Shown here piece by piece: positions 42,695 through 52,500 of a stretch of DNA of 64,000 bases. The stretch's first letter is position 1. The number at the start of each line of letters is the position of its first letter. This DNA comes from RAM1 sp050247515 (GTDB lineage: Bacteria > Pseudomonadota > Gammaproteobacteria > Burkholderiales > Burkholderiaceae_C): NCBI GenBank assembly GCA_050247515.1, contig JBFWUB010000003.1:62001-126000 (forward strand), read 5' to 3'. A program made the position numbers and the translations under genes. A model generated the notes under the pieces. That model saw nothing but the letters and a program-made list of their open reading frames with translations. It was not told the origin of the DNA and made no database searches.

Positions 42695-43540
42695 TCAGTC
42701 CTTGGGCCGGAAGCTGATCACGATGGGCGAGGGCACGCGCCCGTCAATGTCGCGCGGCAGTACCTCGGTTTTGTGCAGGGCCTTCACCACGGCGTCGTCC
42801 CATGACTTCGTGCCACTGGACTTGATGATTTTCACGCCCACGATGGTGCCGTCGGGCGCGGCGCGCACCTCCACCTCGGCCACCGGGTTGCCCGGAATAT
42901 CGTCGGTGAACACGATGTTGGGTTTGACGCGGCCGCGGATGCGCCCGCCGTAGCTGTCCGACGGGCCCGCGGAACGCTGGGCCGTGCCGGTGGCCGTGGG
43001 GCCGCCCGTGGCACCGGCCAGGCCGGCGATGCGCTTGAGGTTCTCCTGGCGCTGGGCTTCCAGGCGCTTGGCTTCTTCCTGCTGCGCGCGGGCCTTGAGG
43101 GCTGCGTCCTGCTTCTTCTGGTCTTCGGCGGCCTTTCTGGCCAGCTCCTGCTTTTTCTGGGCTTCCAGCTTTTCAGCCTGCAAACGCTTTTGCCGCTCCA
43201 GCTCGTCCTGCTTCTTTCTGGCTTCGGCCTGCTTCTGCTTCTCGCGCTCCAGCGCGATGTCGGCCTCGCGCGGCAATGGCGGCGGTGCGGGGGCGGGCTG
43301 CACCTTGGGCGGCGGTGGCGGTGCTGGGGGTGCTTCCACCAGCTTGGGCGCAGCCTGCACGGGAACGCTGGACCACAGCTCGGCCTCGGCGGACAACTCG
43401 GCCGTGTCGTTTTTCCAGCGCACCCCCCAGGTCAGCGCGGCCAGCAGCAGCAGGTGGGCCACAACCGCCAGGATGAACGCGCGCAGCAGGCCGGGCTGCG
43501 GCGGCGGCGCAAATTCAAGGCGGTCGGCGGCTGCGTTCAT
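42695..43540 (-). CDS. tolA: TolA, inner-membrane-to-outer-membrane link of the Tol-Pal system
   Basis: 281 residues. One membrane helix near the start (LRAFILAVVAHLLLLAALTW, about 19-38), a proline-rich hinge, then a Lys/Glu/Ala/Gln-rich helical segment (about 95-170: LEREKQKQAEARKKQDELER and on), and a C-terminal TonB-like domain (GRVKPNIVFTDDIPGNPVAE, VEVRAAPDGTIVGVKIIKSS, DIDGRVPSPIVISF). TolA spans the periplasm and transmits proton-motive energy from TolQR. It is the last gene of the minus-strand series; no terminator is apparent in the 105 bases before dnaE ends. Confidence 0.93.
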   Translation of the reverse strand: MNAAADRLEFAPPPQPGLLRAFILAVVAHLLLLAALTWGVRWKNDTAELSAEAELWSSVPVQAAPKLVEAPPAPPPPPKVQPAPAPPPLPREADIALEREKQKQAEARKKQDELERQKRLQAEKLEAQKKQELARKAAEDQKKQDAALKARAQQEEAKRLEAQRQENLKRIAGLAGATGGPTATGTAQRSAGPSDSYGGRIRGRVKPNIVFTDDIPGNPVAEVEVRAAPDGTIVGVKIIKSSGTKSWDDAVVKALHKTEVLPRDIDGRVPSPIVISFRPKD

Positions 43541-43552
43541 GTCCGGCGCAAA

Positions 43553-43978
<426 letters not shown>

Positions 43979-43989
43979 GGTGGTCCCCG

Positions 43990-44688
43990 TCAGTGGCCTG
44001 AAGCCGAGGCAGCGTGCGCGCCGACGTTGCGCTGCAGGATGTTGGAGAACTCTTCAATGAAGGTCTCCAGCTTGATGGCCACGCGGTCGATGTCGCGGGC
44101 AAAGCGGTTGTAGGCCACCACGGCCGGGATGGCGGCAAACAGGCCGATCGCGGTGGCCACCAGGGCCTCGGCAATGCCGGGCGCGACCGTGGCCAGCGTC
44201 ACCTGCTGCAGGCTGGCCAGGCCGGTAAAGGCGTGCATGATGCCCCACACGGTACCGAACAGGCCCACGTACGGGCTCACCGAGCCTACCGACGCCAGGA
44301 ATGACAGGTTGGTCTCCACCGCGTCCAGCTCGCGCTGGTAGCTCGCCCGCATGGCGCGGCGGGCGCCGTCCAGCAGGGTGCCGGCGTCGCTGATGCGGCG
44401 CTCGCGCAGCTTCTGGAATTCGCGCATGCCGCTGGCAAAGATGCGCTCCATGGGGCCGGCCTGCTTGGCATTCTGGGTGGCGGCGGCCAGCAGGTCGTTC
44501 AGGCTGGTGCCGGACCAGAACTCGCGCTCGAAGTCGTCGTTGAGCGACTTCACGCGCTTGAGCGCGAACAGTTTGCGGAAGATGGCCGCCCAGCTGGTCA
44601 CCGAGACGACCACGAGCAGCAGCATGACGAGTTGCACCACCAGGCTGGCATTGAGCACCAGATGGAGGATGGACAGGTCTTGGTTCAT
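43990..44688 (-). CDS. tolQ: TolQ, MotA/ExbB-family proton channel
   Basis: 232 residues from ATG 44688 (MNQDLSILHLVLNASLVVQL), whose start overlaps the ybgC stop by four bases. Three membrane helices: LVVQLVMLLLVVVSVTSWAA, then SVSPYVGLFGTVWGIMHAFT and IAEALVATAIGLFAAIPAVV, the last two carrying the TolQ/ExbB signature. The frame extends to 44778 but those residues are not family-like. Confidence 0.96.
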   Translation of the reverse strand: MNQDLSILHLVLNASLVVQLVMLLLVVVSVTSWAAIFRKLFALKRVKSLNDDFEREFWSGTSLNDLLAAATQNAKQAGPMERIFASGMREFQKLRERRISDAGTLLDGARRAMRASYQRELDAVETNLSFLASVGSVSPYVGLFGTVWGIMHAFTGLASLQQVTLATVAPGIAEALVATAIGLFAAIPAVVAYNRFARDIDRVAIKLETFIEEFSNILQRNVGAHAASASGH

Positions 44689-45089
44689 GTATTGAGTGCT
44701 TCCAGAATGGGGGCGGGTATACGGGCGGGCCGCAGGCTGGCGGCATCCACCCAGCCAATGCGGATGGTGCCTTCGCAAAGCACTTTACCCTGCCGCAGTG
44801 CCTGCTGGGCAATTGTCATGGAAGCCCGGCCCGATTCTGTGAGCTGCGCCGTAACAATAAGTTCATCGTCCAGCCGAGCGCTGTGGTGATAGCGCACGCT
44901 GGTTTCACTCACCACAAACATGCCGCCGGTGCTGTCGCGCAACTGCTGCTGGCCCAGGCCCAGCGAGCGCAGCCATTCGGTGCGGGCGCGCTCAAAGAAC
45001 TTCAGGTAGTTGGCATAAAACACGATGCCGCCGGCGTCGGTGTCTTCCCAGTAGACGCGCACAGGCCACTGGAAGGCCGCCGCGCTCAT
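44685..45089 (-). CDS. ybgC: YbgC-type acyl-CoA thioesterase of the tol operon
   Basis: 134 residues, a hot-dog thioesterase. The catalytic motif is RVYWEDTDAGGIVFYANYLK with the conserved aspartate and the FERARTEWLRSLG helix. YbgC hydrolyses acyl-CoA thioesters and interacts with phospholipid synthesis enzymes; it heads tol-pal operons widely. It overlaps tolQ by 4 bases and the upstream aminotransferase by 4. Confidence 0.95.
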   Translation of the reverse strand: MSAAAFQWPVRVYWEDTDAGGIVFYANYLKFFERARTEWLRSLGLGQQQLRDSTGGMFVVSETSVRYHHSARLDDELIVTAQLTESGRASMTIAQQALRQGKVLCEGTIRIGWVDAASLRPARIPAPILEALNT

Positions 45090-46270
45090 GCCAGCAGCGC
45101 CTTGAGCCGCGCCGCCGCTTCCTGCAGCTGGGCCATGGAGCTGGCCGTGGAAAAGCGCACGTAGCGGTGCATGTCGTGGTGGCCGAAGTCACGCCCGGGC
45201 GTGATGGCCACATGGGCGCGGCGCATGACCTCGAAGGCAAAATCCCAGGAGTCTTCAATGCCCAGCTTGGAGCAGGCCGCGGTGCAATCGGCCCACGCGT
45301 AAAACGCGCCGTCGGGCATGACCGGCACATTCAGGCCCATGGCGTTCAGCGCGGGGATGAACCAGTCGCGTCGGGCCTTGAATTCCGCGCGGCGGAGCTC
45401 GTATTCGGCAATGCTCGCGGCCTCGAAGCAGGCCAGGGCCGCATGCTGGGCAATCGTGCTGGGGCAGATGAACAGGTTTTGCGCCAGGCGCTCCACCACC
45501 GGCACCAGCGCGTCGGGCACTACCAGCCAGCCCAGGCGCCAGCCGGTCATGTTGAAGTACTTGGAAAAGCTGTTGATGCTGATGAGCTGGTCGTCCAGCG
45601 CCAGCGCGGTCTGGCCAAACGTGTCGTCGTGGCTCAGGCCCAGGTAGATTTCGTCCAGCAGCGTGATGCCGCCCCGGCCGCTGACGTGGTTGTGGATGCG
45701 CGCCATCTCTGCAGGGTGGATGGACGTGCCCGTGGGGTTGGACGGCGACGCCAGCAGCACGCCGCGGGTGCGCGGCGCCCACGCCGCCTCGACCTTGGCC
45801 GCGCTGAGCTGGAAGCGCTCCTGCGCGGTGGTGGGGATGAGCACCGCGTTGCCCTCTGCCGCGCTGACAAAGTGGCGGTTGCAGGGGTAGCTCGGATCGG
45901 GCATGAGGATCTCATCGCCCGGTTCGATCAGCGCCAGGCAGGCCAGCTGCAATGCCGCCGATGCGCCTGCCGTCACCACAATGCGCCGTGCCGGCACGTT
46001 CACGCCAAAGCGGCTGGCGTACCAGGCACTGATGCGTTCGCGCAGCGGCGCCAGGCCCGTGGCCTGTGTGTACTGCGTGGCGCCGTCACGCACGGCGCGG
46101 GCCGCGGCCTCCTGCACCAGCGGCGGCGCGGTGAAGTCCGGCTCGCCGATGTTCAGGAAGATCATGGGCTGGTCGCTGTGCGCGACCTCCTGCGCCAGGG
46201 CGGAGGCCGCCTTGGCCACTTCCATGACGTAAAAGGGTTCGATGCGCTGCGCGCGTGCGGCGATCTTCAT
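45086..46270 (-). CDS. Class I/II PLP-dependent aminotransferase
   Basis: 394 residues from ATG 46270 (MKIAARAQRIEPFYVMEVAK), which overlaps the nusB stop by four bases. Blocks: IGEPDFTAPPLVQEAA, ATQYTQATGLAPLRERISAW, SPSNPTGTSIH, the aspartate of TLLDEIYLGLSHDD and the PLP lysine in SFSKYFNMTGWRLGWLVVPD. It is a fold-type I aspartate/alanine-type aminotransferase; the exact amino acid is not decidable. It sits between nusB and ybgC in a tightly overlapping series. Confidence 0.93.
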   Translation of the reverse strand: MKIAARAQRIEPFYVMEVAKAASALAQEVAHSDQPMIFLNIGEPDFTAPPLVQEAAARAVRDGATQYTQATGLAPLRERISAWYASRFGVNVPARRIVVTAGASAALQLACLALIEPGDEILMPDPSYPCNRHFVSAAEGNAVLIPTTAQERFQLSAAKVEAAWAPRTRGVLLASPSNPTGTSIHPAEMARIHNHVSGRGGITLLDEIYLGLSHDDTFGQTALALDDQLISINSFSKYFNMTGWRLGWLVVPDALVPVVERLAQNLFICPSTIAQHAALACFEAASIAEYELRRAEFKARRDWFIPALNAMGLNVPVMPDGAFYAWADCTAACSKLGIEDSWDFAFEVMRRAHVAITPGRDFGHHDMHRYVRFSTASSMAQLQEAAARLKALLA

Positions 46271-46827
46271 CCGCGTGCTTTGCCGCTGGCCTTGTCGGCC
46301 TGCACCTCGGTGGGCCGCAACGACGGCGCCAGGCCATTGAGCACGGCGTTCACGTACTTGTGGCCGTCGGTGCCGCCAAACTCCTTGGCGAGCTCGATGC
46401 ATTCATTGAGCACCACGCGCCAGGGCACGTCCAGGCAATGGCGGAACTCATACGCACCGATCCACATGACCGAATGCTCGATGGGCGAGATTTCCTCGAG
46501 CTTGCGGTCCAGCAGCGGCACGATCAGGGCGTCCAGCTCGGCGGCTTCGGCCACGCAGCCGTGCAGCAGGGCGTCGTAGTGGGCGGAATCCGCCTTGTGA
46601 AAACCCGCCAGGTCGCGGGTGAAGGCATCAATGGCCGGGGCTTCGTTGCGCCCGACCAGGTGCTGGTACAGAGCCTGCAACGCAAATTCGCGCGAGCGGC
46701 TGCGTGCTGATTTGGCCGAGGCCTTGCGTGCGCCGGTGGAGGTCAGCCCGGTGCGCGACTGGCGCGGCTTGCCGGAGGCGCCACCGGAGGAGGGGGGCGA
46801 CGGGGGCGTGGTGCTGTCAGCGGTCAT
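46267..46827 (-). CDS. nusB: Transcription antitermination factor NusB
   Basis: 186 residues. The basic Lys/Arg/Ser-rich N-terminus (to about residue 45) is followed by the NusB all-helical fold: SREFALQALYQHLVGRNEAP, DALIVPLLDRKLEEISPIEH, IGAYEFRHCLDVPWRVVLNE, then CIELAKEFGGTDGHKYVNAV. NusB with NusE (S10) binds boxA RNA in rRNA antitermination. It follows ribH with a 4-base overlap (ATGA), the common rib-nusB arrangement. Confidence 0.95.
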   Translation of the reverse strand: MTADSTTPPSPPSSGGASGKPRQSRTGLTSTGARKASAKSARSRSREFALQALYQHLVGRNEAPAIDAFTRDLAGFHKADSAHYDALLHGCVAEAAELDALIVPLLDRKLEEISPIEHSVMWIGAYEFRHCLDVPWRVVLNECIELAKEFGGTDGHKYVNAVLNGLAPSLRPTEVQADKASGKARG

Positions 46828-47288
46828 GAAAGATCGTCCAGCAGGTTGGCCATCTCGACGGCCACGCGGGCCGCGTCGCGGCCCTTGTCGGTCTGGCGGG
46901 CCAGGGCCTGGTCCAGGTTTTCGGTGGTGAGGATGGCGTTGGCGATCGGCACCTGGTAGTCCAGGCCGATGCGGGTGACGCCCGCGCCCGATTCATTGGC
47001 CACCAGCTCGAAGTGGTAGGTTTCGCCGCGGATGATGCAGCCCAGCGCGATCAGTGCGTCGTAGCTGTCCTTCTCGGCCATGGCCTGCAGGGCCAGGGGC
47101 ACCTCCAGCGCGCCGGGCACCAGCACATGGGTGATGTTCTTGTCCTCGACCCCCAGCGCGGCCAGTTCGGCCTTGCAGGCGGTGGCCAGCGCGTTGGTGA
47201 TGCCTTCGTTGAAACGGGCCTGCACGATGCCGATGTGCAGCCGCCTGCCGTCCAGCTTGTCGGAGGTTCCCTTGTCTGCGCCAAACAT
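46824..47288 (-). CDS. ribH: 6,7-dimethyl-8-ribityllumazine synthase
   Basis: 154 residues from ATG 47288 (MFGADKGTSDKLDGRRLHIG), chosen because it gives the normal family length. Blocks: IGIVQARFNEGITNALATAC, VPGALEVPLALQAMAEKDSY, LIALGCIIRGETYHFELVAN, where the histidine of TYHFE is the catalytic one. It makes the lumazine precursor of riboflavin. It lies 23 bases behind ribBA. Confidence 0.96.
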   Translation of the reverse strand: MFGADKGTSDKLDGRRLHIGIVQARFNEGITNALATACKAELAALGVEDKNITHVLVPGALEVPLALQAMAEKDSYDALIALGCIIRGETYHFELVANESGAGVTRIGLDYQVPIANAILTTENLDQALARQTDKGRDAARVAVEMANLLDDLS

Positions 47289-47311
47289 GTTGGTTCCTTG
47301 TTTTGTAGAGG

Positions 47312-48427
47312 TCAGCGGGTGATGTAACCCGCGATTTCGAGCCCGTAGCCGGCCATGCTGGGCATGCGCCGGGGGTTGCCCATGAGGTTCATGCGGTGCA
47401 CGCCGCATTCGCGCAGGATCTGCGCGCCCACCCCGTAGGTGCGCAAGTCCATGCGGCCACGCTCGGGTGCCTGCGCGGCACGGGCCGTGCCTTCAAACTG
47501 CGTGAGCAGCTGGGTCGCGCTTTCGCCGCAGTTCAGCAGCACGGCCACGCCCTTGCCCTCGCCGGCGATGTATTTCAGGCTGGCATCCAGGCCCCAGGAG
47601 TGCATGGAGCGGTTGACCTCCAGCGCATCCAGCACCGACAGCGGCTCGTGAACGCGCACGGCCACGGTGTCGGCGGGCTGCCAGGTGCCCCTGACCAACG
47701 CCAGGTGCAGGCCCTGGGACGGCTTGTCCCTGAATGCGTGGGCCGTGAAGGTGCCGAACGCGGTTTCCAGCGTGCGCTCGCCCAGCTTTTCCACCAGCGA
47801 TTCATTGCGGCTGCGGTGCTCGATCAGGTCGGCAATGGTGCCGATCTTCAGGCCATGCTCGGCGGCAAAGGCCTGCAGGTCGGGCAGGCGGGCCATGGTG
47901 CCGTCGTCTTTCATGATCTCGCAGATCACGGCGGCGGGCGTGCAGCCGGCCATGGTGGCCAGGTCGCAGCCCGCCTCGGTATGGCCAGCGCGCATCAGCA
48001 CGCCCCCGTCCACCGCCTGCAGCGGGAAGATGTGGCCGGGCTGGACCAGGTCCTCGGCTTTGGCGTCGCGCGCCACCGCCGCCTGCACGGTGCGGGCGCG
48101 GTCGGCGGCGGAAATGCCGGTGGTCACACCCTCGGCTGCTTCGATGGATGCGGTGAAGGCCGTACCCATCTTGGTGCCGTTGTTCGGCACCATGGGCGGC
48201 AGGCGCAGGCGTTCGCAGCGCCCGCGCGTGAGCGTCAGGCAGATCAGGCCGCGGCCGTAGCGCGCCATGAAATTGATGGCCTCGGGCGTGACGTGATCGG
48301 CGGCCAGCACCAGGTCGCCTTCGTTCTCGCGGTCTTCTTCGTCAATCAGGATGACGATCTTGCCGGCGCGCATGTCGGCGACGATGTCTTCGACCGGGGA
48401 GATGCCGGTGGGCGTGGGGGCTGTCAT
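47312..48427 (-). CDS. ribBA: 3,4-dihydroxy-2-butanone-4-phosphate synthase with a degenerate GTP cyclohydrolase II domain
   Basis: 371 residues. Residues 1-205 are a complete RibB domain (VILIDEEDRENEGDLVLAAD, HTEAGCDLATMAGCTPAAVI). The C-terminal RibA-like domain is damaged: where RibA has HSECLTGD...LRCDCG it reads VHEPLSVLDALEVNRS, so the zinc cysteines are missing, and the GTP-binding RQEGRGIGL is replaced by LLNCGESATQ. So it should make dihydroxybutanone phosphate but not open GTP; a separate ribA elsewhere is expected. Such RibB-degenerate fusions are common in Burkholderiales. It lies between ribE (4-base overlap) and ribH. Confidence 0.9.
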   Translation of the reverse strand: MTAPTPTGISPVEDIVADMRAGKIVILIDEEDRENEGDLVLAADHVTPEAINFMARYGRGLICLTLTRGRCERLRLPPMVPNNGTKMGTAFTASIEAAEGVTTGISAADRARTVQAAVARDAKAEDLVQPGHIFPLQAVDGGVLMRAGHTEAGCDLATMAGCTPAAVICEIMKDDGTMARLPDLQAFAAEHGLKIGTIADLIEHRSRNESLVEKLGERTLETAFGTFTAHAFRDKPSQGLHLALVRGTWQPADTVAVRVHEPLSVLDALEVNRSMHSWGLDASLKYIAGEGKGVAVLLNCGESATQLLTQFEGTARAAQAPERGRMDLRTYGVGAQILRECGVHRMNLMGNPRRMPSMAGYGLEIAGYITR

Positions 48428-49065
48428 GCGGTTTCTTTCAGGGTGCGCGCGCCGTCGTTGAGCATGCGCTCCACATAGCGGGCGATGAGGTCGATCTCGA
48501 GGTTGACGCGGCTGCCCGCGACCAGAGAGCCCAGCGCCGTGTTCTGCACGGTGTGGGGGATCAGGTTGATGCTGGCCTCGGTGCCGGCGTCCGTATCGGC
48601 GATGCGGTTGACCGTGAGGCTCACGCCGTTGATCGTGATGGAGCCCTTGTAGGCCAGGTACTTGCCGAGCGCACGGGGGGCCATGACGCGCAGATCCCAG
48701 CTTTCGCCGACCTGCGCAAAGTGGGTGACCGTGCCGACGCCGTCCACATGGCCCGACACGATGTGCCCACCCAGGCGGTCGTGGGCGCGCAGGGCCTTCT
48801 CAAGGTTGACGGGGCCAGGTTGGGCCAGCCCGGCGGTCTTGTCCAGCGATTCCGCTGAAATGTCGATGGTGAAAGTGTGGCGGGGCAGGTCCAGCGAGGT
48901 GACGGTCATGCAGGCGCCGTTGACGGCAATGCTGTCGCCCAGGCCAGTATCGTCAAGGTAGCCGGGCGGCGCCTCAATGGTGAGGCGCTTGCCATGCAGT
49001 AAAGAGCTTCCCAGGTCGTGGAGGGCGGCGATGCGCCCCACGCCGGTGATGATTCCGGTGAACAT
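48424..49065 (-). CDS. ribE: Riboflavin synthase alpha subunit
   Basis: 213 residues. The duplicated lumazine-binding barrels are visible: MFTGIITGVGRIAALHDLGS with GDSIAVNGACMTVTSLD, and the second half DRLGGHIVSGHVDGVGTVTH with ITINGVSLTVNRIADTDA. It joins two lumazines to form riboflavin. Its stop overlaps the ribBA start, and it starts 42 bases after pilE, so it is downstream of the pil cluster on the same strand. Confidence 0.96.
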   Translation of the reverse strand: MFTGIITGVGRIAALHDLGSSLLHGKRLTIEAPPGYLDDTGLGDSIAVNGACMTVTSLDLPRHTFTIDISAESLDKTAGLAQPGPVNLEKALRAHDRLGGHIVSGHVDGVGTVTHFAQVGESWDLRVMAPRALGKYLAYKGSITINGVSLTVNRIADTDAGTEASINLIPHTVQNTALGSLVAGSRVNLEIDLIARYVERMLNDGARTLKETA

Positions 49066-49107
49066 CCCCGCATTTTCGCAGGGATTGGACGAGCGGGCCC
49101 GAAAGGG

Positions 49108-49581
49108 CTATTTCCAGCAGGTATTGCGCTCGTCGGTGGACAGCTCGGTGCCGCCCTTGACGTTGCTGGTGCGGCCCAGCGCATTGACGACGAAGCTGCC
49201 GCATTTGTCCGCTGCCATGGCCGTACCAGCTGCGGGGGCCATGGTGAGGGTGTAGGCGTCGGTGCTGGCCGTGATGTTCAGCGTATAGATCGCCGCGCCA
49301 TTGGCGGGAGTCTGCTTCAGGACGGCAGGCATTTCGTTGTCGACACTGGTCTGGTTGCCGTCGGCGTCTGGCCGGGTCTTTTCAAAGTTGTCGTTGGCCG
49401 CATAGAACCGCTGCATGTACTGGGCCGCCTGCAGCAGCGTCGCGCGTGCGTCGGCGCGGTGTGCGCGGGCAATGTGGCTGGTGTAGGCCGGCATGGCCAG
49501 CGTGGCAATGATGCCGATGATGGCCACGACGATGATCAGTTCGATCAGGGTGAAACCGCGCGCAGGATGATGGTGTTGCAC
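49108..49581 (-). CDS. pilE: Type IV pilin-like protein PilE (cluster A)
   Basis: 157 residues starting at GTG 49581, with GAGGAG 7 bases upstream; the frame continues to 49680 but that part is low-complexity and lies in pilY1. A short basic leader (VQHHHPARG) precedes the prepilin site G-FTLIELIIVVAIIGIIATLA with Glu5, then the N-terminal helix AYTSHIARAHRADARATLL. C-terminal cysteine pair DKCGSF...NTCWK forms the usual D-loop. It is the last gene of pil cluster A and close in length and layout to the PilE at 57032. Confidence 0.9.
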   Translation of the reverse strand: MQHHHPARGFTLIELIIVVAIIGIIATLAMPAYTSHIARAHRADARATLLQAAQYMQRFYAANDNFEKTRPDADGNQTSVDNEMPAVLKQTPANGAAIYTLNITASTDAYTLTMAPAAGTAMAADKCGSFVVNALGRTSNVKGGTELSTDERNTCWK

Positions 49582-49591
49582 GTGCGGCTCC

Positions 49592-52500
49592 TCAGCGGAT
49601 GAAGAGCTGCTGCCACGAGCTCTTGCGTTTGAAGCTGGGCTTGGGGTTCCCGCAGTTTTTCTCGATGAAGGTGACCCCACCCGTCGTACTCACAATGGCG
49701 ATTCTGATGGTGCCGGACAATCCGGCGCAATCGTCCGGGCAAGGGGTAGTCGTGCAAGAGGATGGGCAAGGGGGGTTTTTGCAGGCAGGAGCAGGACTAG
49801 TGGTGTAGACCGGCAGCAGGGTATCTCCGCCATCAAGCTCAGTGCTGTAGCCGGTGGCCGCCACGTCCTTCGCATCGACTACGCCGTCCCCGTTGGTGTC
49901 CAGGAACGGGCCCTGCGGCGATCCGCCCGAGAGCGCGTCAATGATGTAGTTGTAGCCCTTGCCGGGCGTGGCCGATGCACAGGGATCAGAGGCCAGACCG
50001 CCCGGCACGATGGTGTCTACCTTGGCCAGCCGTCCGGCGATCCTTGACACGGGGTAGACCATGCGCTGCCCCGAATACGGCTGCTGAAAGTACCAGCCGT
50101 TCTTGACCTTCCAGTCGATCGGGTTGACTGACACCTCATAAAAAGACACCGTCTGGGTGGACGTCGTGTCGTCGAAGGATGTGATGATGCGCGACTCATC
50201 CTTTTTCTCGATGATGGTCTGCAAAACCAGCGTGCTGGTGCCGCTGACGGGCTTGACCGAATTGGCTTCAAAGCCTTTCTCGTCGCGGATGCCGTAGATG
50301 GTCTGTGTGGCGGTGGTGCTGACGTCGGAGGCGTCAAAGAACCGGCCCGTGCCCGCCACGACGATGTAGCCGCCATCGGGGTGGGCAACGGCGAGCGGCG
50401 CCGCCGTGATGGGCTGGGTGTTGCCCGAAGTGTCTTTGGCGACAAAAAGTGGCTTGCCCGCGCCCCCCTCCCTGCTGACCGTCCAGTTGGCGGGGTCCGG
50501 GTCATTGAGGTGAAACTTCCACAGATTGCCCTTGAGGTCGCCGGCGTAGGCGCCGATGACCTGGCTGGCGGCGTTGCGCACCAGGTGCACACCGCCCAGA
50601 CCGTTGCCATCGCCCACACCCGTGTCAATGGCCTTGATCAGCTCACCGGTTCTCATGTTCACGATCAGCAGCTGGGCCTTCCCATCCGCGCTGTAGTAGC
50701 CATTGCCGAAGACAGCGCCCCCGATGCCGTTCATCAGGCGAACAATCTGCACTTCAGACAGCACGTTGCCCAGAATCTTGCTGTAAGCGTCGATGCCGGT
50801 GTGAACTTCCCACAGCACGCTGCTCGCGTCCAGCGTATTGGACGTCGCGTCGATGGCGAAGACCGATTTGGCGCCTGCACCCGCGGTGGCAATCACCGCG
50901 GTGCGCCACTCGGTTCCGTTGTAATAGTCCCCCTGGCTCGTGGGGCCGTCCACGAAGTAGCGGTGCACGTAATCCTTGCGTGCGAGCTGGCTGATGATGG
51001 GCAACACGGCATGGGGCACGTAGGCAAATACTTCGCGGCCTTTATCTTCCCGGAACGCATGCAGCATGCCGTCGTTGGCGCCGATAAAGACGAGACCTTC
51101 GCCGCGTTCGCGCTTGCTGTTCAGGTAGGTGGTGTAGCTTTTCGCCAGCGTCTGGTTGGGCAGCTTGGCATACCCGTAGTCGATGGCTGGGCCGACCACG
51201 GTCGGGTTGGAGTTGACGATGTCGCCCAGGAGGAAGGCGCGCTTGCGGTACAGCGGATCTTCGCCTTGCTCATTGGCGCGACTCCCCCGCAGGTACGCGA
51301 CAAGCGACTGCTTGGTATCGGTGCCCATCAGCGTGGTCAGGCCTGCCGCCTGCAGCCCGGCCCATGTGAATGTGACGGCCGCGGGCGTGGAGCCGTGCTT
51401 GTTGCCGACCAGAATATTGCGATTGACGGCGTCGGGGATGGTGTTGGAAGCCTCTTCACCAGTGACGGGGTCTGCCTTTTCAACCTGCCAGATAGTTCTG
51501 AGTTCCGCGCCTGTCTTGGGGTCAAGCTCCGTGGCGATGAGGTTGCCCGTCCACTGGCCTGAGGTGTAAACCGGGATGAATTTTTTGGTGCCGACGGTCA
51601 GGTTGAGTGTTGACGCGGCCACGCCGCCCTGCGTAGCCGAGGCTCGCAGGATGCCCGTGACCAGTGAGTTGAGTGCGTTGGACAGTTCGCGCGAGTCGCC
51701 CGCGTTGATGAAGCTGCCACGGCTGTTGATGGTGGCGTGCCAGAGATCATCCACGGCGACGTTGGTATTGGCTATGGGTGCGGGCCAGGCGCGGGTGCCG
51801 GCGGAGAGCGCATTGAGACTGGTTTGTGTCTGAGGGATGGAGCCCTCGAGCCCAAGCGTAATGGCCAGGAAGTTCATGTGCTGCCAGAAGGCCGGATCGC
51901 CCCAGCTGCCCTTGACCGGCGAGACATTGTTGTCCACGTTCTTGAGCAGGTCTCTCGCCCAGTAGTGCATGGCGATGTCGGCCATGGTGTTGGCGTGCCC
52001 ATCCATGTAAGGCAGAGTGGGTGTGTAGTTGTATTGCTGGCCGCTCGGGGTGCTGTGGACCTCACCCGCCGTGCGGTCCACGTTGCCCAAGTCTTTGACG
52101 CTGTCGGTGTAGTAGCCGTCCGTCACCATCATGGTGTAGGCGCGGCGGCAGCTTGCGTAGGTGCTTTGGTTCTCTTCACTGGATGCTGGTTGCGCGTAGG
52201 TGGTGGTTCCGGCCGCCGGGTCGTTGGCCCAAGGGCCGTTGACGTCCTTGCGTTCGTAGTACTGGCCCATGCGGTGCAGGGCTTCGTTGCTGGGTGTGCC
52301 CGGAAGTGTTGTATCGGGCTGCAATCCATCGAGCCAGGTGCTGAAACTCGTGCGCATCTTGGAATTCTGTTCACCCAGAGGGCGAACCCCGGTGGCGATC
52401 GTCCCGTTGGTCGCCAGATGGTTCATGCTGGCCCAGCCAAATCTCAACGCCGCCGGTGCGTCACTGATGATCTGGCTCAAGGCCGTCGTGGCCACGAAGA

